DNA of 64,000 nt from Siphonodentalium dalli (taxonomy: Eukaryota > Mollusca > Scaphopoda > Gadilida > Siphonodentaliidae): the NCBI GenBank assembly GCA_032622095.1, contig CP136065.1:240353530-240417529 (forward strand), in the 5' to 3' direction. A program made the position numbers and the translations under genes. The notes under the pieces are model-generated. The model saw only the letters and a list, made by a program, of their open reading frames with translations, made no database searches and was not told the origin of the DNA. The first letter of the stretch is position 1. Each line of letters opens with the position of its first letter. Of the stretch, positions 20,539 to 31,256 are shown in pieces.

Positions 20539-23021
20539 GTGCAGCCTATTCTCGCGAAAATTGCGCGAAATAAGCTCATATTTCCATTATTTGAAGACTC
20601 AAATATGCTCTATTGTGAGCAACAACCGAGAGCAACTTGTAACGGAATTTAAGAACAATAACCAATCGATAAATATTAATTTATTCTAAAAACAAAAGTA
20701 ACCATCAGTAATGGGCGCGAAAAAGGCCCAAAATGAAACCAAGACACAGAATTAATTAACTTTTAACAGATTGCGGAGATTGAACGACCGTAAGTCATAA
20801 TCAACTTTGGATGCACGAAAATGGAACACAAATATGACAGTAGACTAAAATAATAATAACGTGACTTGTTCTTAGTACTGAACAAAGTCCCAAAGTGAGT
20901 ATAAATGTTATACACAACTTTGTGATTTAAAAGGGCTTCATTTAAGATGCAAAAATGATAAAATGTAATTACCATGAACCATGACCACATAGCCCACCAA
21001 ACACCAAGGTAATCTTACGTTATAATAAATGTGAAATATTTTGCAATGAACACTTTTAATATAATATCTAACTGGCTTGCAACTACTTTTGTGTGACACA
21101 CAAGATAAGTTTGCGATAAACTTGCAGATTTTAATTAACTGCGAATTGTTTTTGGGCACTGTGAAGTTTCATCGGCCTGTGCTCGCCTACTCCATCACAG
21201 AATCCAAAAAACACTTCCTGGGAACACGTAACTGAATTTAAATAATTGCTTATACTGTAATAAGATAACCTTGCTTGCAGGAAACTGTGTCATCCCAGGG
21301 CTCTGCATCAGGTTTCATTTTTCCGTACTATATAAATTACTTGATAAATTTGAGAGTAAATAACTACAAGTCCTTCAGTATACAAGTCCTTCAGTATACT
21401 AGCTTCTGTGGGCACTCATCCTGGAAGTGTAAATCTTGTCACTTGTACTAAATTTCTGTCTTGAATGGGAAACAGTTTATTTCACCTCTAATCAGGGGGA
21501 GTCTGGAAAACAATTGCACATATAGGGCCCAAAAAGGTTTTTTCCGACCCCGATGGACCCACCACCACATTTGTGCAAACAAATATTTTTTTTCTCCAAA
21601 ATTTTGGGGACCCACCCCCCCCCCTTTCTCATGTTTTTATCAAAATTTCAGAGTTTGTTTTAGCCGTTCTTCAATAACTGTGTTAACTGCCTTTAAATCC
21701 CATTCCACTGTCCTTTTTTGGTGCAAACTATTGCTGTGTACCATTAAGACTCAATCAATAACATGATTAATTGGTAAACACAGATCAGAAAAACGAAAAA
21801 TAAACTATTTCCTGGTGTTTTCAGTATCTAACAACAACAATAAAGCATTGTGTAGGTACACTATATGTCACAAATCTCCCTAGACCCCATTATAGCATTA
21901 ATATATCGAGTGTGTTGTGTCTGACAGAACACTGGTCAGTGTAAATAGTGGTAAACAGGTCAGGGGTTCCACAATTATTAGTGCATGACAAAAGAACTCA
22001 TTAGTCTTATCCACAGGGGTGGGATGGAAGAGGGGAATTGTTTTTGGTTAGGTATACACATAGATATATGGTTATTATACCCCCCGATTTTAGAAATTTA
22101 TGAGATACCCTTTTCAATTTCATGTTATGCAACAATCAGGTTAATGATATCTAGTCATCATTGAGTATTCACCATGTAGTATCCAATTTGTGATACAGTT
22201 TTTTTGTTTTGTTAGTTTTATTCAGGTAATATATTAAGTTTGTTACTAAATATTTCTTCCGTTGATCATAAGTTTCATGAACGCTATTACAGTGGTCTAC
22301 TGTGAAGTGGGCCGGGATCCTGTGAAATCCAGAATGTTGTTAAATCTGAGGCTAAAGAGTCACTATAGCTGTCTATATATCCCTATACCAACAAGCATGG
22401 TACTAACATGCTTACAAACAACATTACATGGTCAGTACTTGTAAATTGTTTGAAAAAAAAAACATTTTGGAAAAAATTTACAAGCACAATTTCTTCGGCT
22501 ACTGGACCACCCACCCCGGACCTATATACTGAATTTTTTGTTTGCAGACCCCCCTGCTCTATTCATGGCCCGGACATATCCGACTTAGACACTGCTGACA
22601 TTCTGTCGGGAATAGTGGTACCATGTTGATAATTGTGGATTTGACATGCCTTTTGGCATAATGAACACATACAATTTTCCACCACTAGCCCTCCAGTCGT
22701 ATGCTTGGTCACTTCTGACACTCCAGTTTACATTTTGTCTATACAGACTAAGAATTTTTGGGCGTGAAACTTGTAGTAATGAGTGAGCCATTTCGGACAT
22801 AGCCTATAAATCTCCTATATTTATGGATGGGAATTAGCCACTTCTGGCATTGCCACATCTAGGCTAATAAATAAGGTGACACGATCTACATTGTTCTGCA
22901 TGTTGTGACCTAGCTACTCCTAGCATTCACACAATTTAAAAGATTAAATTTAGTAAAAAATATCACTGTGAATAAATGTATAAGTTCAAATAATTATTTT
23001 GAATAATTATAAATATTTATT
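20539..23021. other. Non-coding, with traces of G/C-run repeats
   Basis: No gene. Two stretches, 21530-21660 and 22445-22570, share a style of CCGACCCC, GACCCACC-CCCCCC, AAAATTTT and GGACCACCCACCCC. They may be decayed relatives of the element at 28246-28798. AT-rich DNA fills the rest. Confidence 0.4.
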
Positions 23022-23450
23022 AAAGGCACGTGAGGCCTTAGTTGTCGAAAATATTCATATTTGTTCTAATCACCGTAAACAGAAAAACATTAAAACGCAT
23101 ACAGTGTCGTTCATATATACCATGACCATCACGTAAACAGCATGTTATCACAAAGATTTACTATATTTTACCTAAGTAAGAGCATGATTGTGTTACAGAA
23201 GACAGCACAGTGCTACTGGCTAATCACACACAAATGGCATAAACGCTCTTTATTAGTTCCATATCAGGAATTCACCAACAAAGAACGCTCTTTATGTTTA
23301 CTATCATAATATAAACAAACACCAGAAAAGTAACTTTTTATGCTTTTGTTTACATAACAATGGTCAAACATTTGACAATAACATACTGTTTATGCGATAT
23401 TTCTTTTTTGTATACGGACAAAGTCTGTCTACATTTCGGGATTTAAATGA
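23022..23450 (+). repeat. Dispersed ~430-bp repeat, copy 1
   Basis: It aligns with 27783-28233 in the same orientation. Shared landmarks are AAAGGCACG, AATATTCATATTTGTTC, TGGTTAATCACACA-like, ATAAACGCTCTTTATTA, AACGCTCTTTATGTTTAC and ACAATAACATACTGTTTATG. The AACGCTCTTTAT word occurs twice inside each copy. The copies are diverged. Family unknown. Confidence 0.75.
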
Positions 23451-23579
23451 GATATCAAACCGCGAGTGTATTAAGAAAATTGTTCATTTGAGTAACCTCA
23501 TAGAGGATGATAGATCGAACATTATTAACGATAGCATTGAGAACATTAAAGGCATATACATAGGAACAGATAAAGAAGG

Positions 23580-24770
23580 CCCTAATTTCACACCTTCAAA
23601 TCATGTAAGGAAAGATACAACCAACAAATCATGTAAGGAAAGATACAAGCAAGCAAAAAAAAACATTCGAATAAATACAAACAGATGTGGATGTTCCATG
23701 AATGTTATAGTCTCAGAAAAGAGGTTAGAACCCTTGCAAAAACATTCAGATGGATTCCAACAATATGCCACTTATTTATTCGTGCATTTCTACTCGAACA
23801 TGTTACAACCGAATGAGGAAAAAACTTGAGAGACACCACAATGAGTCTCTGACTCAAGATATAAACAATATCAATCCCAATGATTCAAAAAGCTTTTAGA
23901 ATAGATTCAATAAACTTTATAAGAATAAGCCAATAGCCTCAACCAGATATCAGATGAAGAACGTGCGCACATTACACACATCCATCCATCAATTGACGAG
24001 TCTAAGACCAGTACTTATGAATATAATACTGATGGTAATTTAAATCATGATAGTTCAAGTTTGTGTCTTAATAAACCGTTCTCATGTGCAGAAATCCGCG
24101 AAGCGATTAAAATATTAGAACCGGAAAAAAAGAAGGACCGGATCTAGTTTCGAATGAATTTATCAACACAAGTTTGATTTAATGCTTCTTACCCTTTCAA
24201 AATTATTCAAAAAGAATTTTAGATTGTGGTACCCTGACACATGGAACCTCTCCATATTGACATCTCTTCATAAGTCGGGTGATGCCAATGACTAATAATT
24301 ACAGGGGAATAAACATATCAAGTTGTCTCGGGGAAACTTCTCACACAAATCTTCAGAGGAGACTCAGAGTATCTTACCGAAGAGAGAAATTGTCTATAAG
24401 TATAAACCAGATTGGATTTAGAGATGGATCGAAAACATTTGATCACATATTTGTTTTGAAGACACTATTTAATAAGTATACAACGAGAGATAAAACAGTA
24501 TACACTGCCTTATATTTGAATAAGGCTTTTGACAGTGTCTGGAGAACTTATTCATTTGAAAAAAATGACCAATAAAGGAATCAATGGTAAATTTCATCGC
24601 TTACTAAAAATATGTACTCAAACACCATGTACTATGCAAGTTTCAGAATGCACGCAGTGAACCCTTTAAAGCTAAACTGCGTAAAACAAGGTGATAGTCT
24701 TGGTCCTATTATTTTTTATTTATTTATCGATTATGTAGCAAGATATTTTGACCTACAACGCATAAGCAAT
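23580..24770 (+). pseudogene. Non-LTR retrotransposon (LINE) reverse transcriptase fragment
   Basis: Segments of a LINE ORF2 lie in order but in changing frames. First is a Lys/Arg-rich post-endonuclease linker (CKERYKQAKKNIRINTNRC). Then come LTLSKLFKKNF and WNLSILTSLHKSGDAN (about 24180-24290), NNYRGINISSCLG (about 24295), NQIGFRDGSKTFDHIFVLKT (about 24408-24465), the motif-A region KAFDSVW (about 24522) and VKQGDSLGPIIFYLFIDYVA (about 24680-24740). The Asp expected just before KAFDSVW is absent, and the catalytic Y-A-D-D box is not reached before similarity ends. Endonuclease and 3' end are not identifiable. The clade could be Jockey/CR1/L2-like; I cannot settle it by eye. Confidence 0.85.
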
Positions 24771-24807
24771 TAATCTGACTTCGCCTAGATTACTATGTGA
24801 GACATAA

Positions 24808-25194
24808 GACTTCGTCTAATTCTCCATGTGGTACGTACATGATTTGGTTCACTCCACTGTTATGTTGAGAATTAAGAACACATTCAATTATAAGGTGCAA
24901 TAAAGTTTATTGCTCACTAAATTCAATAACTAATTCAACAGCAGACAGTTGTTTAACAGGATAGGTAATTCCGGTACATGGTCTTAAATATATCAATTAA
25001 TATATGTATGTTACATTAACTACTTCTGACGAGCAAGGAATCTGAGTCAGTGTCACTTTAAAATTATTGTGACTATGTAAATCGGGGATAAACTTTTATG
25101 AATACAGAGCATCATTAGATGTATTTAACTACGCACCTATTTGCACTTCGTCTAATTCTCCATGTGGTACGTACATGATTTGGTTCACCCCACT
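24808..25194 (+). repeat. ~50-bp direct repeat pair flanking ~290 bp
   Basis: ACTTCGTCTAATTCTCCATG and the next ~30 bases, through TGATTTGGTTCAC, occur at about 24808-24859 and again at about 25145-25194 with one or two differences. The intervening DNA is AT-rich and non-coding. It could be a pair of very short LTR-like ends or a local duplication. Confidence 0.65.
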
Positions 25195-26024
25195 TATTCA
25201 TTCAGCCCATGTACCTCGCCGGTACCAAATCGGCGGTCAAATTTTGAACTATATAGCCACTAAGGGTACAGAATATGTAGTACAACTAGGGTTCATAGCA
25301 ATTTCAAATTGGTAGTTTTACTTGTATAAACCCCGTATAAATATTGTATGTAATTATCTGTTGATGTATCCTTCCATATGTGATTCAGTTGACGTTACAA
25401 GAGCAACACGCGATGCGGAGACGACAAAAATATGGAAGGCCGTTGAACGTCTTCACGATCAACGTAATAGGTCACATTGGTGACTATCAGTGCTTCTGCA
25501 TTATTATTGGTGTCCGGTTACACTCTGATCAATGAAACGGTGGCAGTTCCAGCTGGACTGCATGTAGCTGACAATTATTAACTTTATCCCGGCTATTCTG
25601 CAGACAATGCTAATAAAGTTGGCAGATTTCAACACACAACGTTTGTGAAGGTATAGGCTCTATATATAAGCTATATAATACATGGAGCTTTTGTGACACT
25701 TCGTTTACAAACACCGCGACCAAAACAGAAACAGCACTGTATGTGCGAGTGGGCATTATATTCTTTATTGCCTCCTTCTTGGGAGAGAATATGTATATGT
25801 CGTAGAACGATGTGTATCAGTGTGCCCCAGACTACAGTATATATAATGATGTTGAATATAGTATCACAGTATATAAAACGGGGTGCGTGTATGAATGGCC
25901 CACACACTATTTGGGAAATTGGGAGTCACTTGCGGTTTCCATGTCACCATGCGATCATACACAAGAACACTATAGTCAGAATGGTAACGCGCTCAAGATC
26001 ATATATTATATACCCATGATTGTA
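25195..26024. other. Non-coding, nothing recognised
   Basis: Overlapping open frames at 25670-26060 on both strands carry no domain. No repeat was seen. Confidence 0.4.
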
Positions 26025-26215
26025 ATTATAGAATATAAAATATATTGGTTTCACGAATGACCAACTCATAGATTTAATCGCCTTGCACTTCTTGGCATCC
26101 GAATAACAATTGAAATTGAAATTCCCAACTACACCTTTTACCGGACTCGGCCTCCGGGTCGCAGTTCGACTTTTAATCCGTCCAAAAATTCCCATTCTAT
26201 AAATAAAACGCCCAT
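26025..26215 (+). repeat. Dispersed repeat, copy 1 (partner at 48150-48375)
   Basis: Shared words with the reverse complement of 48150-48375 include TTTCACGAATGACCAACTCAT, ACACCTTTTACCGGACTCGG, GTTCGACTTTT and CTATAAATAAA at the right edge. The middle is diverged. The sharp AAATAAA-type end suggests a retroposon tail. Confidence 0.7.
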
Positions 26216-26589
26216 GCGCCCACTGTAATTAAGAAACAGCCAAACATTATACACGCGGAACGCGGAATAATTACAAGGAACCTATAAATATTGACCTAAC
26301 CGCGGTACTGATCTCTTTCTTTTAGTTTGAATTACACGCTGCACGTGTAAATTTACAACAACAAAATGGTCCATATGCATATCACTCGTAAATTGAATTT
26401 GAATATATTTGGATTCATGCAGATACAAGTAGACCGGTGATTTTTATTCTAATCAACATGGTGCAATCAATGCAAAAGTGCATGCATATATTACATGTGC
26501 ATTGTGGTGTTCTAGTCCACCATAATATAGTCGGGTTAACCATCGTGATGCTAATAGATCGATTCGTTAAACGATCTTCTTCACGCAGA

Positions 26590-26690
26590 AGCAAAGCGTG
26601 TGAGTCCCCTTGTAGGCGTTAGAACCAACTTCGTCAGCGGCCTAATGCACTGAGCACTCTACCCACTGGACCAAGCTGGTGAAATCTAAT
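26590..26690 (-). mobile_element. tRNA-derived SINE-like head
   Basis: Read on the minus strand, TTGGTCCAGTGGGTAGAGTG (about 26659-26678) resembles a pol III A box, and GGTTCTAAC (about 26620-26628) resembles a B box, with spacing normal for a tRNA. No acceptor stem or full cloverleaf pairs up, so a working tRNA gene is unlikely. A tRNA-related SINE head or tRNA pseudogene fits better. Confidence 0.5.
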
Positions 26691-27782
26691 CTCCCTCATA
26701 AATAGGTTATTTACACAACCTGGCTAATTACGCAGAACATGATACATGTTTTCTTGAGATTACAGTCATTGCTCAATGGGCACCAGTATAATTCAGTGCT
26801 ACAATAATACTATTTTGTCACAGTACCGACTTTACTGACATAAAATTAACCAAGAACACTAATCGAGTGCCCAAATTTTAGTGGTATTTCAATTCACACT
26901 TTATATCAGGCTTCTCAAAGTTCCGGCGATTCCAGACCTATCGGTTCCGGGGGTGGTATCGCGATAGCGGCTCCGTTGCCGGTACTGATAGATTCAAATG
27001 GTAATATTGTATGGATGCTCGGATTTATACGAGTTATGCGTAAAATGTGTGCATGCAGTTACGAAATATAGGTTCGTCTTAAGTTTCCATCTGACAACGA
27101 AGCATTGCTATAACTGATCGCTTAAGTTGTTTTTAAACTTGTGTCTTTACCCCTCTAGCTTTTGCTAATAAAATATGTTTAAACCAACTGATCGCTTTGT
27201 TTTTAGTGAGATCAGCTATGAAAGCCAAGTAGTCGATGATACAGTTCATACGTAGAATGAATCTGCGTGACTTGAATTAAGATGACGTGGAATACTCTAA
27301 AAGATATGGTGACCGAGTGGGGCGTAGATGATGAAGTCGCCATACATGTAAATTTTTTATAACCAAATTGATAACAGGAAACGTCATTCCTATATATATG
27401 CCGCCTGCTGTATCCTGAACAAATGCAAGTTGTTTCAATTGGAACATAGATAAACAATTGAAGAAAACCAAGACACCCAGGGTGGGTAATGTGAAAAAAT
27501 TATAAAAGTCTGTGAAACATCACCACCAAGAAGAACATGGAGAATAGACACACTGTGTTCTAATATTAATAATTGATAGCTCACCAATAAAAACAATTCG
27601 TGTGTTGAAACATATGTTATGTAAACAAAACTGTTTCAGCGATTTGTCAAAAACTTCGGCAATCACATAGTAAATTCAAATAGTTTAGTCTAAGTGTGAT
27701 TTGTCAGAATATTTGACAATGCGTTGACCTTTCCCAGTGTTTGCCGTCAAGTTCTGAGTGTACCTTGATGTTTTATTTGCTT
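26691..27782. other. Non-coding, nothing recognised
   Basis: No gene or repeat unit could be supported. Confidence 0.45.
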
Positions 27783-28233
27783 AAAGGCACGGGTGGCGTT
27801 CGTTGCAGAAATATTCATATTTGTTCAAATCCCCATCAACAGAAGGAATATTAAAAAATATATAGTTGTGTTCATATGCCAAACATAATCAGCGCGTAAA
27901 TAGTTTATTGTCGCCAAGACGTACGACGGTGTACGTAAACAAAAGCCTGCTCGTGTCACAGAAGTTGTGCTTCTGTTTACACAACACAGCGCAATTCTAT
28001 TGGTTAATCACACAAAAATGATATAAACGCTCTTTATTATTTCCATATCAGGAAAACAGCAACAAATAACGCTCTTTATGTTTACCATATCTGGATCTAA
28101 ACAAAAGCCAGGAAACGTACAGTTTTTTGCTTTTGTTTACACGACAAAGGGAAAAAAATGACAATAACATACTGTTTATGCCATATTTCTGATTGGTATA
28201 AGAACAAAGTCTCTCTATATTTTACTATTCTTT
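27783..28233 (+). repeat. Dispersed ~430-bp repeat, copy 2
   Basis: This is the partner of 23022-23450. It ends near the insertion point of the G-run element at 28246. Confidence 0.75.
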
Positions 28234-28245
28234 CTGTTTATGGCA

Positions 28246-28798
28246 GGGGGGGGGGGGTGAAAAAATTTCTTCCGGCACGTATGCCGGGGTGGGTGGGTGG
28301 TCAAAGCCACCAACAAGCAATTTTTTCCGCAACTAAAAAAAAAAATTCCTGCTTGTTTTTAGTCTTTTGGCAATGAGTTGGGCTTCAAAACCACTTTGAA
28401 ATCAGTTTGAATGAGAGAAATAATGTAATTCTAACTGGTAAACTGACTGCAGGCAGTTATCGTGTTGTATTTTGTTGCAAATTTTGAAATCCAAGATGGC
28501 CGCTGGCAGCCATGTTTTTTTGGCCGAATGACCTCAAAATTACTCATTCCTATTTACATGTCCATGTTAACATCCATGATAAATAGTATGCACAGAAATT
28601 CATATACAGCTGTTTACAGTGAATTTCCCCCCGCAAATTTCTGTTTTAGTGTTAAAAGGGGGGTGGGTGTCAAAAAATGGTCGGAAAAAACTGCCGAAAA
28701 CGGAAAAAAATTTGGCGGTGGGGGTGGGTGGGTACAAAAAATGATCGAAAGGGAAAAAATGCCATACGTGCCTGAAATTTTTTTCCGACCCCCCCCCC
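28246..28798. mobile_element. 553-bp element with G-run/C-run ends and an 11-13-bp target duplication
   Basis: The left end is a run of 12 G followed by TGAAAAAATTTCTTCCGGCACGT. The right end is the complement of a G-run followed by TCGGAAAAAAATTTCAGGCACGT. The ends form inverted repeats of about 45 bp. The word TGTTTATGGCA lies immediately outside both ends (28235-28245 and 28799-28809), extendable to 13 bp if the ambiguous C and G are counted. The interior is non-coding and includes CCAAGATGGCCGCTGGCAGC and a second GGGGGGTGGGTG tract. The superfamily is not assignable. The open frames here are not genes. Confidence 0.75.
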
Positions 28799-28810
28799 TG
28801 TTTATGGCAG

Positions 28811-29984
28811 TTTTTAACGGGGTTGAATATTTTAACAGCATACCCACCGCCAACACCGCCCGTATCTTTAATTCGACTTTGATCGATAATGCCACTGTAA
28901 AAGTAATGTGTACATAACACTAGTTTTAAAATGCGATATCTCGTCATTGAAGAGTTATTAATAATGACAATAAGAACAAAGTTGATACGACTTACACGCG
29001 CATGTTAATTGTTTTAGAAACTTAAAAAAACATGTTACACATTATTATATATATAATACACATGAACCCATTTCGAAAACATTTGAGTCCACTTAAAGGG
29101 ATGGTTCTTTAATATCGGAGTTATCTTCCAACGAAATAGAACATCATTTTGTCACTTATCCATATGGGTGCAAGCGACCACAATAGTTCATAATATGATC
29201 CAAATGATCACTATATTAAATATTAGTGACCAAAGGGGGAAGTTGTCTCAGTCGGCAAGATGCGTATATATAATGCCATGCGCCATGTTGGAATGGTTAC
29301 TCTTACGATGTGTTTCTAAATCTAGTCGAGCGTCCCATAACGAGAGGACGCTACAGGAATGAGGAATAAAAGAATTTGCTGAAAATAAGGTACACATGTA
29401 CTTTATTGACTGATACGATATAACCTCATCGAAGCAGGGACGATTCCCAGACTGGACATAAAATATGCTTGAAAAGATTACTTAATGTTTATGATAGTGC
29501 ATATACTGAACCAAGCTACCTGATCCATTTTCAAAATGATAAATTGCAAAGATAACAGAATGTAATTAGGGTTGTCATGATATTTACGTGTGGGACAAAT
29601 ATAATTGAGAGAACACGTTTGTTTCATGACCATTAATGGATGGTTGTAAAAGGTATGAAATCATATAGTGAACTCGATGTATTATTGACTCTGTAGCTGC
29701 CATGGTCATATTCGTAATTATGTTTGAATTATATGTAGCGAAGTTTCGAGTTGTTTGGCGGGTCGGTCACAAAGCTTTCTTCTTTGGTATGTTTGTCGCA
29801 AAAGCTTCCACAGCGATCGAATATGATTAATAACTAGAGGTCAGATTCCATGGAATCAGATATACTTCCATGGTATACCATCCCATCCCATGTGAGTGCT
29901 ATGCGTATATGTGTGTTCCTCTTCGTGCGACAACACAATGGTGACATATGATCTGATGGTGCACTTGCATTAACATTTCTAAAT
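28811..29984. other. Non-coding, nothing recognised
   Basis: AT-rich. No repeat or coding signal was seen. Confidence 0.45.
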
Positions 29985-30255
29985 TTAATACATATTTTGG
30001 GACGTCTGTCTGTTTGTTTGTCTGTTAACTATGACCGGGAAAACTGCTGGACGAATTTTGGCAAAATTTGATAAATATGGGTACTTTTGTCCAGGGAGTG
30101 TTTTGGACGGGTCAAATCGTGACCCCGACCTGATATTGACCTTCGAAATGGTCAGTTCAAGGTCAAATCGGGTAAAACGAACGGATTTCATCGAAATTTG
30201 ATACCTAGGGAAACCTTTGTCCGGGGAGTGTTTTGGACAGGTCAAATCGTGACAA
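29985..30255 (-). mobile_element. RTE-like LINE or SINE 3' tail, minus strand
   Basis: It is a reverse-complement relative of 5279-5640. It carries CTGTCTGTTTGTTTGTCTGT, then GGGAAAACTGCTGGACG, and two units with GTCC-GGGAGTGTTTTGGAC and GGTCAAATCGTGAC. No reverse transcriptase is attached. The insertion direction is opposite to that of the first copy. Confidence 0.6.
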
Positions 30256-31191
30256 TACGTTACTTTTATCGTAGAGCGGGCATACCTATATAGTATATCG
30301 GTGAGGATGTTCAAACATTTGCCTTGCTTCTTGACAAGTCCGTTTGAATTTGCGTCATGAAGAGAGGGTTTTATTTAGAATAATATATATCACCCGTTAC
30401 AACGTTATACACTACCAGCGTTAAACCGTCCAATCTAAATCTTTAAAAAGCGTACTAATCTTGCGTTTAGATACTACTTATGACATTCACTCGTCGGAAA
30501 GTTTTTATCTCAATATCTGATTTTCGGAGTAATTTTCCCCATTCGATCTTCGGGGGAATTTGCCAAATCTGACCCCACCCGACACTAAGACTCCCTTGAG
30601 CAGGTTGCGTTTATAGTAGAGCGGTTAAATTTTGTTGGCGTACCTACAGTATACCGGCTTACATGCTCCTGCGTGGAACTCGCTCCTACGTTAGCCCGTT
30701 TGGATTTGGGGCTAAAAATCGACTAGTGATAGACTACATAAGTATACATATTTATGATATATAGCGTTGTCACGAGTAAACCGTTCCATCTGAAAATTGG
30801 AAAATTGCGCTCTAGATGCGCGTGAACACTAGCCATCAGATGGACTCGTCAAAAACAATTATCTCGATGTTTGAATTTTCCCCCCTTTGCAATTTTCGTG
30901 GAATTTTCCTAAAGTCTCAACCCACCCTGACACGCATTCTCCGTTGGGCATGTTACATTTACAGTATAGCCGTCAAACTCCAGGCACGTACATAAAGTAT
31001 GTCACCGTTCTTGCTACGACATTATCTTGCTCTTTAATCAGCCGATTTGGATTTGGCGGGAAAAATAGTTGCAATATTTCCATACCCCGTAACGCGGAAA
31101 GTCCGGGGTAAAAACATTTTTAAGCGGTATCGTCGAGTCCGAATCTTTCGTCCAATTCGGAATATGCAATAAAATTTTTAGAGCTCTGTAC

Positions 31192-31195
<4 letters not shown>
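30256..31195 (+). repeat. Diverged ~350-bp tandem repeat, about 2.6 copies
   Basis: Blocks recur with a period of about 347-360 bp. GTAGAGCGG / GTAGAGCGGTT / GTATAGCCGTC occur near 30268, 30615 and 30963. CGTTTGAATTTG / CGTTTGGATTTGG / CGATTTGGATTTGG follow. ATAC-AGCGTT-TCACGAGTAAACCGT-like segments lie near 30395, 30765 and 31115. The copies are strongly diverged and non-coding. Confidence 0.65.

Positions 31196-31224
<29 letters not shown>
31196..31224 (+). repeat. Poly-A tract (29 A)
   Basis: An uninterrupted run of 29 A at the junction between the ~350-bp repeat and the 1.73-kb array. An AATAAAATT word lies about 25-30 bp upstream, so it could be a retroposon poly-A tail. Confidence 0.9.
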
Positions 31225-31227
<3 letters not shown>

Positions 31228-31256
31228 CGGTTTATTCATCCCGGTGTATAGTGTGT

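Noticed and set aside
26590-26690. Functional tRNA gene on the minus strand
   Set aside because: A-box and B-box-like words are present, but the acceptor and anticodon stems do not pair.
28462-28947. 115- and 151-codon open frames on both strands
   Set aside because: They overlap the G-run element, read through homopolymers and have no domain.
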